Of a stretch of 64,000 nt of DNA, positions 39,696 through 51,445 are shown in pieces. A program made the position numbers and the translations under genes. Source of the stretch: a bacterium (lineage in GTDB: Bacteria; Bacillota; Bacilli; Lactobacillales; Streptococcaceae); the NCBI GenBank assembly GCA_905221505.1, contig CAJNDL010000005.1:3151-67150 (forward strand), given 5' to 3'. The first letter of the stretch is position 1. Each line of letters opens with the position of its first letter. Below the pieces are notes generated by a model. The model was not told where the DNA came from and did not search any database. It saw only the letters and a list, made by a program, of their open reading frames with translations.

Positions 39696-40781
39696 TCATA
39701 AAATATCTTCTTCAAGAATTGTAATGTAATTATCTTTTGTAACAAAAGATAGTGTGGCTAATCTTATTGCTTGGTTCATAATTATCCTGTCAAATACATT
39801 TCTTACAAATCGCCCATTTGCATTTTTATTTTCAGGATTGCAACTATGTAATTCTAAATATTTTTTTAATTTTTCTTTTGCAGAATCATGCAAAATGTAC
39901 TCTTCAATTTTGCAATATGAAAGAAAAATATCAAACATTTGGTCCACAGTATAATCTTCAAACGTAATAAAATAATTAAATCTTGATTTTAACCCAGGAT
40001 TAGATTCAAAAAATTTTTTCATTAATTCATCATATCCAGCAACAATAACCACCAAATCATCACGATAATCTTCTAATGCTTTTGTTAACTCAGTTAAACA
40101 CTCTCGACCATAACTATCACTTTTATCGTTTTCAGTAATACTATATGCTTCATCAATAAACAATACACCACCTTTGGCTTTTTGTATCAATCTCTTCACT
40201 TTCGAAGCCGTCTGTCCTTGATATTCTGCTATTAAGTCTGTTCTACTTGCCTCTATAAAGTGACCTTTACTTAGTATTCCTAGAGAACGATACATATTAC
40301 CAACAATTCTAGCAACTGTTGTCTTACCAGTACCTGGATTACCTAAAAACGCCATATGCATAGTTCTATTTGTTTTTTTAAGACCGATTTTTTCTCTACT
40401 TTGTTGAACTTTATTAAATGCGACTAGATCTTCAATCTCTTTCTTCACATTTTCTAAACCTATTAATGACTTTAAATCATTTGCTAGTGCTTCAAATGAT
40501 TTATTATTTGTTTCTTTCAAAATCAAATAATTTGTATCAATAACTCTAGAGCCAAGATATTTATATAATAATTCCAATATGCTAGTTTGCTTATCTTTGA
40601 TTTTAGAGAATGTCTCTTTAGTAGTTAAGTTTCCTAATAGTTTTATAAACTCTAAGTCAGCATTTTTAACATTATTAACAATATCTTGAAGAATTACTTC
40701 TAATTCATAAGTACTATTTGTTAAATCATCCAGTTTTTTCACTTCCGATTTTAACAATTTTAAATAAGTTTCACTAATCAT
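39696..40781 (-). CDS. CbbX/EccA-like AAA+ ATPase of a three-gene accessory operon
   Basis: A 361-aa protein. A helical N-terminal region (1-100) precedes a complete AAA+ module: Walker A GNPGTGKT (147-154), a pore-loop candidate AEYQGQT (185-191), Walker B VLFIDEAY (206-213), sensor 1 near VIVAGY (245-250), the arginine finger in NPGLKSRF (Arg267) and sensor 2 in NGRFVRNVFD (Arg324). This is the CbxX/CfqX/SpoVK/EccA branch, whose members remodel or unfold protein partners. Its ATG follows the preceding stop directly (TAGATG), so translation is coupled. It is AT-rich beside truB. The client is probably one of its two operon partners (inference). Confidence 0.88.
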   Translation of the reverse strand: MISETYLKLLKSEVKKLDDLTNSTYELEVILQDIVNNVKNADLEFIKLLGNLTTKETFSKIKDKQTSILELLYKYLGSRVIDTNYLILKETNNKSFEALANDLKSLIGLENVKKEIEDLVAFNKVQQSREKIGLKKTNRTMHMAFLGNPGTGKTTVARIVGNMYRSLGILSKGHFIEASRTDLIAEYQGQTASKVKRLIQKAKGGVLFIDEAYSITENDKSDSYGRECLTELTKALEDYRDDLVVIVAGYDELMKKFFESNPGLKSRFNYFITFEDYTVDQMFDIFLSYCKIEEYILHDSAKEKLKKYLELHSCNPENKNANGRFVRNVFDRIIMNQAIRLATLSFVTKDNYITILEEDIL

Positions 40782-41582
40782 CTACATTCCTTTAAACAAT
40801 AGAAATAATACTATTATAACAACAGCGACTCCAAGAGTATAGAATCCTTTTCTAAGGAAACTAATCTCTTTTTGTTTTTCCTCTAGTTCAGTTTGAAATT
40901 TCTCGACAATTAAAGTAAGATTTTTACCTTCCTCTATTAATCGAACATTCATCTTGTCTACATCGTTTTTAAGATTATTTTGTGTTTCTTCAACTTGTAA
41001 ATGCAAATCGTTAAAACTATTTTCTATTTTCACTAATGATTTTAGCTTCGCTTTTAAACTATCAATTTCAATTTGAATTTCACTTTGCTTATCTTCAAGT
41101 TGTTCTAACTCTTCTAGCTTGTTATGATGTTTCTTCAATATATCAATTAAATCTTTATTCTGTTTAAAAACATCATCTAATAATTTTTTATTACCAGTTT
41201 GATATTCTTCTATTTCGTGCAATCCCTGTATAGCTTTATTATTTGCCTCTTTGGCTGCAATCAAAGATTTTGAAATACTTTGAATATACTCATCATCCAA
41301 TATTTGGAAAGTTTCGTAAATAGTATTAAATTCTTGAATAATCTTTTTTATGTGAATATTTTGTTCAATCATTCTATTTTGAACAGCATCAGTAAGAGCG
41401 TTCAAATCTTTACCCTTAACATCATATTCCATTCCAATAAATCCTAACATAGGATCATCTGTTGGAACTGTTGGTAAATCTGACTGTTCAGGGATCTCTT
41501 CACTAAAGGCTTTTAGCTCTTGTTTTTTTTCATTAAATCTTTCAGAATTTGCTAAAACTTGAATCTCTAATTCTTCTGACAT
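40782..41582 (-). CDS. Coiled-coil protein with C-terminal membrane anchor
   Basis: A 266-aa acidic protein. Residues 1-60 are low in structure and contain a proline-rich patch (EQSDLPTVPTDDPM). Residues 60-240 are almost entirely heptad-like coiled coil rich in Glu, Lys, Leu and Ile. One hydrophobic helix at about 246-263 (YTLGVAVVIIVLFLLF) ends the protein, giving a tail-anchored layout with the coil facing the cytoplasm. No family is recognised. It is the middle gene of the accessory operon, coupled to the ATPase by adjacent stop and start codons and 9 nt from the HNH-like gene. Confidence 0.8.
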   Translation of the reverse strand: MSEELEIQVLANSERFNEKKQELKAFSEEIPEQSDLPTVPTDDPMLGFIGMEYDVKGKDLNALTDAVQNRMIEQNIHIKKIIQEFNTIYETFQILDDEYIQSISKSLIAAKEANNKAIQGLHEIEEYQTGNKKLLDDVFKQNKDLIDILKKHHNKLEELEQLEDKQSEIQIEIDSLKAKLKSLVKIENSFNDLHLQVEETQNNLKNDVDKMNVRLIEEGKNLTLIVEKFQTELEEKQKEISFLRKGFYTLGVAVVIIVLFLLFKGM

Positions 41583-41591
41583 AACATTCTC

Positions 41592-43262
41592 CTATAATAA
41601 ATCGTTTAATGCATTTTGCATTTCTTCAAGTTCACTTTGCTTTTCATCAAAGTAAATTTCATTAGCTAATAATCGCTGTTTGAAATCAATCTTTAAATTA
41701 GAAAACTCTTCATCAACATTGCCAAGTAGTTCTCTTAGTTTTTGATGGTTCTTAGCCATCTTACTGAAGATATCATTTCGCTTAACAGCAACATTTTGCT
41801 CGGCAACAAAAATTTGAACATCCTGAATTCTTAGCAATTCGTTCTTCTTATTAGCTTGTTTCTTTTGATTTTCCTCAATTAACTTTCTGGAAATAAATTG
41901 ATCAATTCCATTAATAATTATTGCTCCCAAAATTCCGGTTAGTAAACTAGCTAAAAACATTCCTAGAATATTTGCAATTTTTCCTAAATATTTAATTTCT
42001 TTATTGAAGGCTTTTATTTTTTTAAAATAATTTTCAAAATACTCTCCTAAAAACATTGCTCCTACACCTACTAATGCAGAAATAATGATTTTTGAAATAT
42101 GGGCAATTTTAATCTCAGTAGAATGAGACTGGTTTTCAGGGTTTGATAAATAAGAAATACTTTCTCTTATTGAGCCAAATATTTGTTTAACTACGTTTGT
42201 GATTTTTTGAAGTTTTTGATTGATTGCTCCAATAATTTCCCCCACTATACTTCCAACAAAACTGTCTACACCCACTTTAATAAAATCTCTAATTTTACCA
42301 AAGAAGGAATGAAGTGCATTTTTCATTTCATCTAAGAATGTATCAAACGATCGTTTTTTAGATTTAAAAAAACGAACCAAAGCATTCATTATTTCTTTCA
42401 ACATCCCAAATAACGCTGCAACAAACATAGCTTTAACTGCGTCTTTACCTGCCTTGTTCGCCATTCTAACCGCAGCTTTCTTTGCTATTGGTTTATACAT
42501 AGCTTTCTTTGCACTTTTTTCAGCTTTAATCATCTTATCTGAATCAGCAGCCAATTTATCATTTAATTTTTTATTATTTTCAGCCTTAAGATTTCGCTTT
42601 TCGGCATCCGAGATATTCATCTTATCAATTTTTTTATTAGCTCTTTCAACTTGTTCTTTTAGATTTTTTTCTCTCGCTTCTCTATTCTTTATATAGTCAC
42701 TATTTGATGTTGCTCCTTTACTTTTATTCAGCGATTCATTAGTTGCTGCAAAATTTTCCTTTTTATTTGCTAAATCAGCAGTTTCAATATCTGCAATTTT
42801 CCTCCATGTGTTTTCAAAAATCTGTTTTCTTGGTATGACGTGATCCAAATTAGCTTTTTCGTTAATTTTTATTGTTTTTCCAGTATATTCATCCTTTAAA
42901 TTTCCATTTTTTTGCCTTTCTTTCATAGCATTATTTGCATCAGTATACCTTTTATCTTTCATTATTTTAGCACCCTCTTCTTTTGTATAACCATTAGGAT
43001 TTTTATCGTTATACTGCTTAAGAAGCGTGTCGCTTGTCATATCTAAACCAATTTGGTTCGCAAATTGACTCCAAATTTCATCTAAAATGACATCTCCTAA
43101 TTTATCCGGTAAACTAATTTCTTTACATTCTAGTTCTAATTTCTCAAGATTAGAGAACTCCATTGTAAATTGCTGTTCCAATAGTTCTTCTAACTCATCA
43201 TAGTTTAAATTTTCAGACTCATTTACTTCTTCAGTATTCAATACTAATAATTCATTTTCCAC
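41592..43262 (-). CDS. Multi-helix membrane protein with an HNH-like nuclease motif
   Basis: A 556-aa protein starting at GTG 43262 behind GAGGAAG, 7 nt after the DUF2130 stop. An HNH-like core spans residues 122-183: DEYTGK, then NLDHVIPRKQIFEN (Asp140-His141) and ANKKENFAATNESLNKSKG with candidate Asn170. The zinc cysteines of many HNH domains are absent. A Lys-rich helical linker (190-270) leads to several hydrophobic helices near 276-298, 330-347, 386-408 and 426-456; the last 100 residues are coiled coil. A membrane-tethered nuclease is the simplest reading, but activity is unproven. I know no named family with this architecture. Confidence 0.72.
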   Translation of the reverse strand: MENELLVLNTEEVNESENLNYDELEELLEQQFTMEFSNLEKLELECKEISLPDKLGDVILDEIWSQFANQIGLDMTSDTLLKQYNDKNPNGYTKEEGAKIMKDKRYTDANNAMKERQKNGNLKDEYTGKTIKINEKANLDHVIPRKQIFENTWRKIADIETADLANKKENFAATNESLNKSKGATSNSDYIKNREAREKNLKEQVERANKKIDKMNISDAEKRNLKAENNKKLNDKLAADSDKMIKAEKSAKKAMYKPIAKKAAVRMANKAGKDAVKAMFVAALFGMLKEIMNALVRFFKSKKRSFDTFLDEMKNALHSFFGKIRDFIKVGVDSFVGSIVGEIIGAINQKLQKITNVVKQIFGSIRESISYLSNPENQSHSTEIKIAHISKIIISALVGVGAMFLGEYFENYFKKIKAFNKEIKYLGKIANILGMFLASLLTGILGAIIINGIDQFISRKLIEENQKKQANKKNELLRIQDVQIFVAEQNVAVKRNDIFSKMAKNHQKLRELLGNVDEEFSNLKIDFKQRLLANEIYFDEKQSELEEMQNALNDLL

Positions 43263-43269
43263 TGCTTCC

Positions 43270-44544
43270 TCATTCCCCCTTCAGTGCTTCAAATTTCGCT
43301 TTCATAGTTGGATTTTTCCGAGTTAATTTTTTGACGGAGACATCTTCCAGTTTGTTGTTTGCAAGACGGAGTTGGTTTTCGGATGTGGTTAGGAACTTCT
43401 TAACCTCTTCCATGCGTTTGATAGCCTTGTCGATTTCATCGATAGCTTTGCCAAAGTTGGTCGAAGCTGAATTGTAGTTCTTAGCAAAAGCTAGTTTAAA
43501 GGCATCCAAGTCTTCTTCAAAATGTGTAATATCAATGTTTTGTTCACGCACCAAGGCCAGCTCCTGCTTGTATTTAAGAGAATTAAGCGCCGCATTACGC
43601 AAGAGACCAATCAGCTGGATAAAGAACTGAGGACGAACCACATACATCTTTTCATACTCGTGACTAACGTCAACAATCCCTGTGTTAAAGTAGTCGTTAT
43701 CTGCCTCAAGCATGGTCACCAACACGGCATACTCACAGTTCTTTTCACGACGGTCCTTATCCAATTCCTTATAGAAATCTGCATTCTTGTGCTTCTTCTC
43801 TGTGCCGTCCGCTTCATTTTTCATCTCAAACATGATGGAAATGATTTCCACCCCATTTTCATCACTCTCACGGAAGATAAAGTCCCCTTTAGACCCACGC
43901 GCAGAAACCTTGTTATCCTTCTCAAAGTAAGCATTTGGAAAGGCAAAACTGCGGATCTTGTTAAACTCACTTTCTGCATACTGTTCCAGACTTTCCCCAA
44001 TCGCTTTTGTGGATTGTTGAGCCTTGAAATTCTTGTAAAATTCGACTTGTTCACTGGCTGCTTTAAGCTGGACTTCATAGTTTTGTTTAACAGAAGCCAA
44101 AGACAACTCATTTTCCTTTTCTTGTAATAGCAACTGATTTTTGACCTGATCTCGTTCTTTTTCAAGGTCAGAAAGGGTCTTTTGCAGTTGATTTTCATGC
44201 TCTAAACGCAAGGTGGCCAATTGGTTTTCCAAGGCCTGCACTTCCTTGTCCTTTGCTAATAAGGCCTCATGACTTGTCTGTTCAACTTCTTTCTTGGCCA
44301 ATTCTTTTTCTGTACCAAAGTTTTGGATTTGACTCTGCAATTGAGCAATTTCTTGGTCTTTTTGAGCCAGTTTAATCTGTTGTTCATTCATAGCCTTTTG
44401 CTCAGCCAAGGCCAGTTCCTGCTTCATGCGGTCGTGTAATTCCTTATCAAACTCTGCCGTTCTCACTTGGGACAAGAGTTCGGCATACTGGCTTTCATTT
44501 ACTGTAAAGACTTCCCCACAGTTAGGGCATTTGATTTCGTTCAT
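43270..44544 (-). CDS. DUF2130 protein (zinc ribbon, coiled coil, nuclease-like domain)
   Basis: A 424-aa protein. A small N-terminal zinc-ribbon half has IKCPNCGEVF, then a coiled coil runs over about residues 30-180. The C-terminal DUF2130 domain contains GSKGDFIFRE and IISIMFEMKNEADGTEKKHK, recalling the D...ExK pattern of PD-(D/E)XK and RmuC-like nucleases. The family is widespread in streptococci and its role is unsettled. It lies 7 nt upstream of the HNH-like membrane gene and so heads the same transcript. Confidence 0.85.
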   Translation of the reverse strand: MNEIKCPNCGEVFTVNESQYAELLSQVRTAEFDKELHDRMKQELALAEQKAMNEQQIKLAQKDQEIAQLQSQIQNFGTEKELAKKEVEQTSHEALLAKDKEVQALENQLATLRLEHENQLQKTLSDLEKERDQVKNQLLLQEKENELSLASVKQNYEVQLKAASEQVEFYKNFKAQQSTKAIGESLEQYAESEFNKIRSFAFPNAYFEKDNKVSARGSKGDFIFRESDENGVEIISIMFEMKNEADGTEKKHKNADFYKELDKDRREKNCEYAVLVTMLEADNDYFNTGIVDVSHEYEKMYVVRPQFFIQLIGLLRNAALNSLKYKQELALVREQNIDITHFEEDLDAFKLAFAKNYNSASTNFGKAIDEIDKAIKRMEEVKKFLTTSENQLRLANNKLEDVSVKKLTRKNPTMKAKFEALKGE

Positions 44545-44600
44545 ATCGTTCCTCTTTCTAGGCTTCTGTAACCATTATATCATGCCTAAGGGAAAATCAA

Positions 44601-44630
44601 AAACAGCGAGTCGAAACCCACTGTTTATCT
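44601..44630 (-). terminator. Terminator after the sulfhydrylase pseudogene
   Basis: Minus-strand AAACAGTGGGT-TTCG-ACTCGCTGTTT stem (two wobble pairs) followed by a T run, 13 nt after the stop codon. Confidence 0.75.
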
Positions 44631-44639
44631 TCTTTTTCT

Positions 44640-45964
<1,325 letters not shown>

Positions 45965-46030
45965 CTATCTTGACTAATACCTCTTTTCTATATTTTGATA
46001 TAAGGAGCGACTATTACTTCTTACAAAACA

Positions 46031-46053
46031 AAAAAGCACGAATCAATCGTGCT
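46031..46053 (-). terminator. Terminator of the formate/nitrite transporter gene
   Basis: Minus-strand stem AGCACGA / TCGTGCT (46047-46053 with 46035-46041) followed by a T run. Confidence 0.8.
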
Positions 46054-46060
46054 CATTTTC

Positions 46061-46858
46061 TTAATCTACATAAGTATCTTCGTTTTTATTGAGGAAGGCA
46101 TATGGAAGACCCATCAAGAGGCCTCCTCCGATAAAGTTTCCGATGAAGGTTACTCCCCAGTGACGAAGCATATTTCCAACACCGAAGTTAGCAATTGAAT
46201 CAGCAGCAACACTGAATTTCACAATCGCGAAAGAAGCAAAGTTCGCCGCAATGTGCTCATTTGTTAAGAATACAAACATGTAAATTGCTGACAACACAAG
46301 CCAAAGTTTGGCACCACCATCTTTGACCAAAACAAATGAAAGAATGGCAATGTTTACAAAGATATTGGCTAAAATACCTTCAAGTAAGACTAGCTCATTT
46401 GAACGGCCTAACTTCATCTCAACAACCCCTGAAATAAAGCTATCGTGAGTCAGATTTGCATAGGCTGCCGAGTGAGCGAAGCCCCAACCTGCTATCAATG
46501 CTCCGATAAGATTGAACAAGGTACAGTATAGTAAAATCTCTGCTGTTTTTCTCCAAGAGATTTTTTTCAAGAAACTACCAGCAGTCAAGAACATCATGTT
46601 TGATGTTACCAACTCGGCATTCAAGAAAACAATGTAGGCCAATCCCCAAGCAAAGACAAAGGGGAAGAGAAAGCGTCCACTACCTGGTGCGATTTTATTA
46701 ATCAAGTCAGCTCCAACTGCACCAGCAGCTGTACTGAAGGTTAAAAATGCACCTGCGAACATAGAACGAATTGCATACTTAAATTTGCTTTGGCTATAAA
46801 GACTTTCTTTCTTCTTGCAAGCAAATTCAATCTTTGAGATAAATTCTGAAGAAACCAT
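46061..46858 (-). CDS. Formate/nitrite transporter family channel (FocA/NirC)
   Basis: A 265-aa six-span membrane protein of the FNT family: AGAFLTFSTAAGAVGADL, AELVTSNMMFLTAGS, and FIGNFIGGGLLMGLPYAF. In fermenting streptococci such a channel exports formate made by pyruvate formate-lyase. A cre-like sequence over its promoter supports a role in carbon flow. The exact ion is an inference. Confidence 0.85.
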   Translation of the reverse strand: MVSSEFISKIEFACKKKESLYSQSKFKYAIRSMFAGAFLTFSTAAGAVGADLINKIAPGSGRFLFPFVFAWGLAYIVFLNAELVTSNMMFLTAGSFLKKISWRKTAEILLYCTLFNLIGALIAGWGFAHSAAYANLTHDSFISGVVEMKLGRSNELVLLEGILANIFVNIAILSFVLVKDGGAKLWLVLSAIYMFVFLTNEHIAANFASFAIVKFSVAADSIANFGVGNMLRHWGVTFIGNFIGGGLLMGLPYAFLNKNEDTYVD

Positions 46859-46888
46859 AATAAACTCCTAAAAATTTTTTACCTGATA

Positions 46889-46926
46889 ATTATATCACAA
46901 ACTTTCGATTTTAGGAAACGTTTTCT
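46889..46926 (-). promoter_or_regulatory. Promoter -10 and cre-like site of the FNT gene
   Basis: A -10 TATAAT (46889-46894) lies 31 nt before the start codon. The sequence AGGAAACGTTTTCT (46913-46926) resembles a cre with a perfect central CG and would cover the -35 region. Confidence 0.5.
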
Positions 46927-46963
46927 GTATTTCATAACAGTTTATTTTTATGAAAATCTTAAA

Positions 46964-46994
46964 AAATCAGTGAAATCCAGGATTTCACTGATTT
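46964..46994 (-). terminator. Terminator of srtA
   Basis: A perfect 14-bp stem (AAATCAGTGAAATC / GATTTCACTGATTT) with a 3-nt loop, followed on the minus strand by a T run. Confidence 0.88.
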
Positions 46995-46997
46995 GTA

Positions 46998-47741
46998 TTA
47001 ATAAAATTGTTTATATGGCTGATTGAAAGCTGTTAGGATTTCATCAGATGTTTGTGAATAATCTTTTGTTTCTTTCAAATCGCCTTTTACAATAATACGT
47101 TCTGTAGCGGCAAGGTCTTCACAGGTTACTAATGTAATCTCATTTACCCCATCTCTATCATCAACTTCATCAACACGATCCGGTGTAACCCGTTTGACTT
47201 CACGTATTTCATAAGTATAAACTTTATTTTTATCGGTTAGATAAATCTTCATACCATTTTTAGCGTTATCTAAAGGAGAAAATAACATTTTATTAGCATT
47301 ATTGACACCAAAAATATGATGACTAGCTAGACTATAATTTCCTTTCCCCATCACTTGATCGCGTTTCATGGTACCAGCACCATAGAAGAGATTGACATTA
47401 TCAAGCCCTTTAAAAATTGGCAGATTCATTTCTAATTCAGGAACTGCAATTCCGCCGATAACTGGTAATTTTTGAGCATCCCATTGAGAAGCTAGAACAG
47501 CTTCCGAAGAGATAGCATTGACAGAATCAAAATCAAAATTTCCTTCTGTATCCTGATTTTCTTCTATTTTTTCTTTTGATACCTGACTAACTTGGTATTT
47601 ATTGGTATTCCAAACTATGAAAATATCACGAATTTTAGCATTAAAAATCAAAGCAATTGATAGTAGTATCAGAAATCCTGCTAGGATATTTGTCAGCAGA
47701 TTTTTTCGTTTATTTTTCTTCTTATTATTTTTTTGAGACAT
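46998..47741 (-). CDS. srtA: Class A sortase SrtA
   Basis: A 247-aa membrane-anchored transpeptidase. One N-terminal membrane helix (about 14-34) is followed by the catalytic domain, with His in SLASHHIFGV, Cys in ITLVTCEDLAATERIIV and Arg in the same segment. It attaches LPxTG surface proteins to the wall. Its start overlaps the gyrA stop by one base, the usual gyrA-srtA arrangement in streptococci. Confidence 0.96.
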   Translation of the reverse strand: MSQKNNKKKNKRKNLLTNILAGFLILLSIALIFNAKIRDIFIVWNTNKYQVSQVSKEKIEENQDTEGNFDFDSVNAISSEAVLASQWDAQKLPVIGGIAVPELEMNLPIFKGLDNVNLFYGAGTMKRDQVMGKGNYSLASHHIFGVNNANKMLFSPLDNAKNGMKIYLTDKNKVYTYEIREVKRVTPDRVDEVDDRDGVNEITLVTCEDLAATERIIVKGDLKETKDYSQTSDEILTAFNQPYKQFY

Positions 47742-50209
47742 TATGCTTCACCTTCTGTTTCGTTTTCTGTCCCAACTTCTTCTTTTTCTGCCGCTGCAAC
47801 CGTAGTAAAGGTCACAATTTTAGCATCTTGATCCAGACGCATTACTTTAACTCCCATAGTTGAGCGTCCTGTTTGTGAAATATTGGCAACATTGGTTCGA
47901 ATCATGACACCTGTATCAGTGATAATCATCAAGTCTTCATCACCTTTCACAGTCAAGAGACCTGATAGAGGACCATTTTTCTCAGCCACATTTGCCGTCT
48001 TCATCCCTTTACCACCACGACCTTTTGTTGGATATTCAGTCGCGACTGTACGCTTACCATATCCTTTTTCAGTAATGATAAGAACCTCGTCTTGATCTGT
48101 AATCACACTAGCTCCAACAACTGTGTCTCCGTCACGAAGGTTAACACCTTTTACACCAGTGGCGATACGGCTCATGCCACGAACGGCCGATTGATTAAAT
48201 CGAACTGCATAACCAAACTTGGTACCAATGATAATATCCGTATCTTCTTCCGTCAACAAGACATTAATCAACTCATCTTCATCCTTGAGGTTCAAAGCCT
48301 TGAGACCATTCTGGCGAATGTTAGCAAATTCCTTGACGCTGGTTCGCTTCACAATACCATGACGGGTTGTGAAGAAGAGGTAAGCATCATCACTGCGTTC
48401 AGACTCAACATTGATGATGGTTTGAATACTTTCGCCTTCATCCAATTTCAAAAGATTGACTACTGGTAGCCCTTTGGCCGTCCGACCATACTCAGGAATT
48501 TCATAACCTTTCAGACGATAGACACGTCCTTTATTTGTGAAGAAGAGCAGGTGATCATGGGTGCTAGTTGACACTAACTCTCGGACAAAATCGTCATCCT
48601 TAACACCTGTTCCTTGAACACCGCGGCCACCACGTTTTTGAGCAGTAAACTCAGCTTGGTCCAGACGTTTAATGTAGCCTTTGTTAGAAAGCGTAATTAA
48701 AACATCCGATTCTTCAATCAAATCTTCATCTTCAAGACTCAAAACTTCACCAACCATCAACTCTGTACGACGTTCGTCTCCAAACTTACGCTTGACTTCG
48801 TCTAATTCATCTTTGATGATTTGAGAAACACGTTCCGGCTTAGCAAGAATATCTGCCAAATCCGCAATCAGAGCCAAAAGGTCATCATACTCAGACTGAA
48901 TCTTATCACGTTCCAAACCTGTCAAACGACGAAGACGCATATCAAGGATAGCCTGACTTTGGCGTTCAGAAAGCTTGAACTTGCTCATCAACTCAGCTTG
49001 TGCTTCCGCATCCGTTTCACTAGCACGGATGATACGAATCACTTCATCGATATGGTCTAGTGCTATTAAGAGACCTTCTAAGATATGCGCACGCGCTTCA
49101 GCTTTTTCCTTATCAAAACGTGTCCGACGAACAACCACTTCTTTTTGGTGCTCAATATAAGCATCCAAAATCTGACGAAGGGACAAGATTTTCGGTACAC
49201 CATTTTGGATAGCCAGCATATTGAAACCAAAGTTGGTTTGCATCTGAGTCATCTTGAAGAGATTATTGAGAATAACATTTGCTGAGGCATCACGCTTAAC
49301 TTCGATAACAAATCGAACACCTTCACGGTTTGACTCATCACGTACTGCTGTAATCCCCTCAATGCGTTTTTCCTGAACCAAGCGAACAATATGCTCATGC
49401 ACCTTGGTTTTATTGACCATATAAGGAAATTCTGTTACAACAATGCGCTCACGGCCAGTCTTAGTTTCTTCGATTTCAGTACGAGAACGAAGGACAATAG
49501 AACCTTTACCTGTTTCATAAGCCTTATGAATGCCTGATTTCCCCATAACAAGGGCACCAGTTGGAAAATCTGGACCAGGTAAGACTTCCATCAAGTCCTT
49601 GGTAGTCACTTCAGGATTGTCCATGACCAACTTCACTGCATCAACGGTTTCTCCCAAGTTGTGAGGGGGAATGTTGGTAGCCATCCCAACGGCAATACCA
49701 GTTGCTCCATTGACCAAAAGGTTTGGAAAACGAGCTGGCAAGACCAAGGGTTCACGCTCATTGGCATCATAATTATCAACGAAATCAACCGTATTCTTAT
49801 TGATATCACGAAGCATTTCCAGAGCAATCTTGCTCATACGTGCCTCAGTATAACGCTGGGCGGCAGCACCATCACCATCCATGGAACCAAAGTTTCCATG
49901 TCCATCAACAAGCATGTAACGGTAGCTCCACCATTGAGCCATACGAACCATGGCTTCATAGATAGAGGAATCACCGTGTGGGTGATATTTACCCATGACA
50001 TCCCCTGTAATACGAGCAGATTTTTTATGAGGTTTGTCTGGAGTAACACCCAATTCATTCATTCCATAGAGAATCCGACGGTGAACAGGTTTCAAGCCAT
50101 CTCGAACATCAGGAAGAGCCCGCGCTACGATAACACTCATGGCGTAATCGATAAAGCTCGTCTTCATCTCCTTTGTCAGATTGACATTCACTAAATTTCT
50201 ATCCTGCAT
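47741..50209 (-). CDS. gyrA: DNA gyrase subunit A
   Basis: An 822-aa subunit that cuts and rejoins DNA. The start at 50209 gives [15 protein letters not shown], the standard streptococcal form. Catalytic Tyr120 lies in [11 protein letters not shown]. The quinolone-resistance region reads [12 protein letters not shown] with Ser81 and Glu85 unchanged. The GyrA-box [10 protein letters not shown] and the six-bladed C-terminal domain follow. It is divergent from ldh. Confidence 0.98.
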   Translation of the reverse strand: MQDRNLVNVNLTKEMKTSFIDYAMSVIVARALPDVRDGLKPVHRRILYGMNELGVTPDKPHKKSARITGDVMGKYHPHGDSSIYEAMVRMAQWWSYRYMLVDGHGNFGSMDGDGAAAQRYTEARMSKIALEMLRDINKNTVDFVDNYDANEREPLVLPARFPNLLVNGATGIAVGMATNIPPHNLGETVDAVKLVMDNPEVTTKDLMEVLPGPDFPTGALVMGKSGIHKAYETGKGSIVLRSRTEIEETKTGRERIVVTEFPYMVNKTKVHEHIVRLVQEKRIEGITAVRDESNREGVRFVIEVKRDASANVILNNLFKMTQMQTNFGFNMLAIQNGVPKILSLRQILDAYIEHQKEVVVRRTRFDKEKAEARAHILEGLLIALDHIDEVIRIIRASETDAEAQAELMSKFKLSERQSQAILDMRLRRLTGLERDKIQSEYDDLLALIADLADILAKPERVSQIIKDELDEVKRKFGDERRTELMVGEVLSLEDEDLIEESDVLITLSNKGYIKRLDQAEFTAQKRGGRGVQGTGVKDDDFVRELVSTSTHDHLLFFTNKGRVYRLKGYEIPEYGRTAKGLPVVNLLKLDEGESIQTIINVESERSDDAYLFFTTRHGIVKRTSVKEFANIRQNGLKALNLKDEDELINVLLTEEDTDIIIGTKFGYAVRFNQSAVRGMSRIATGVKGVNLRDGDTVVGASVITDQDEVLIITEKGYGKRTVATEYPTKGRGGKGMKTANVAEKNGPLSGLLTVKGDEDLMIITDTGVMIRTNVANISQTGRSTMGVKVMRLDQDAKIVTFTTVAAAEKEEVGTENETEGEA

Positions 50210-50288
50210 TAATAAATGCCTCATTTCACTATTAGTAATTAATAATATTATACCATAATGTCCGCCATATTTCAGGTATCCAAATTAG

Positions 50289-50302
50289 CTAAAACGTTTA
50301 CA
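50289..50302. promoter_or_regulatory. cre-like site upstream of ldh
   Basis: CTAAAACGTTTACA fits the cre pattern TGWAANCGNTNWCA at 12 of 14 positions. It ends 22 nt before the ldh -35, a position more compatible with activation than repression. Confidence 0.5.
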
Positions 50303-50324
50303 TCAAGAACTCCAAGGCATATTC

Positions 50325-50353
50325 GTGACAAAGCTTTTTAAAAGTGATAGAAT
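50325..50353 (+). promoter_or_regulatory. ldh promoter
   Basis: -35 GTGACA (50325-50330) and -10 TAGAAT (50348-50353), 17-nt spacer, 50 nt before ldh. Confidence 0.65.
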
Positions 50354-50361
50354 TAAAATAA

Positions 50362-51390
<1,029 letters not shown>

Positions 51391-51401
51391 TTTAACTATA
51401 G

Positions 51402-51432
51402 ACAACTCCTTGAATCATCAAGGAGTTGTTTT
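51402..51432 (+). terminator. Terminator of ldh
   Basis: A perfect 12-bp stem ACAACTCCTTGA / TCAAGGAGTTGT with a 4-nt loop and a T run, 12 nt after the ldh stop. Confidence 0.9.
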
Positions 51433-51445
51433 TATCTGTATTTAC

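Noticed and set aside
43522..44127. A 201-codon plus-strand open frame
   Set aside because: Antisense to the DUF2130 gene, without a start signal or recognisable motif.
49661..50194. A 177-codon plus-strand open frame
   Set aside because: Opposite-strand shadow of gyrA, one of the most conserved genes in the window.
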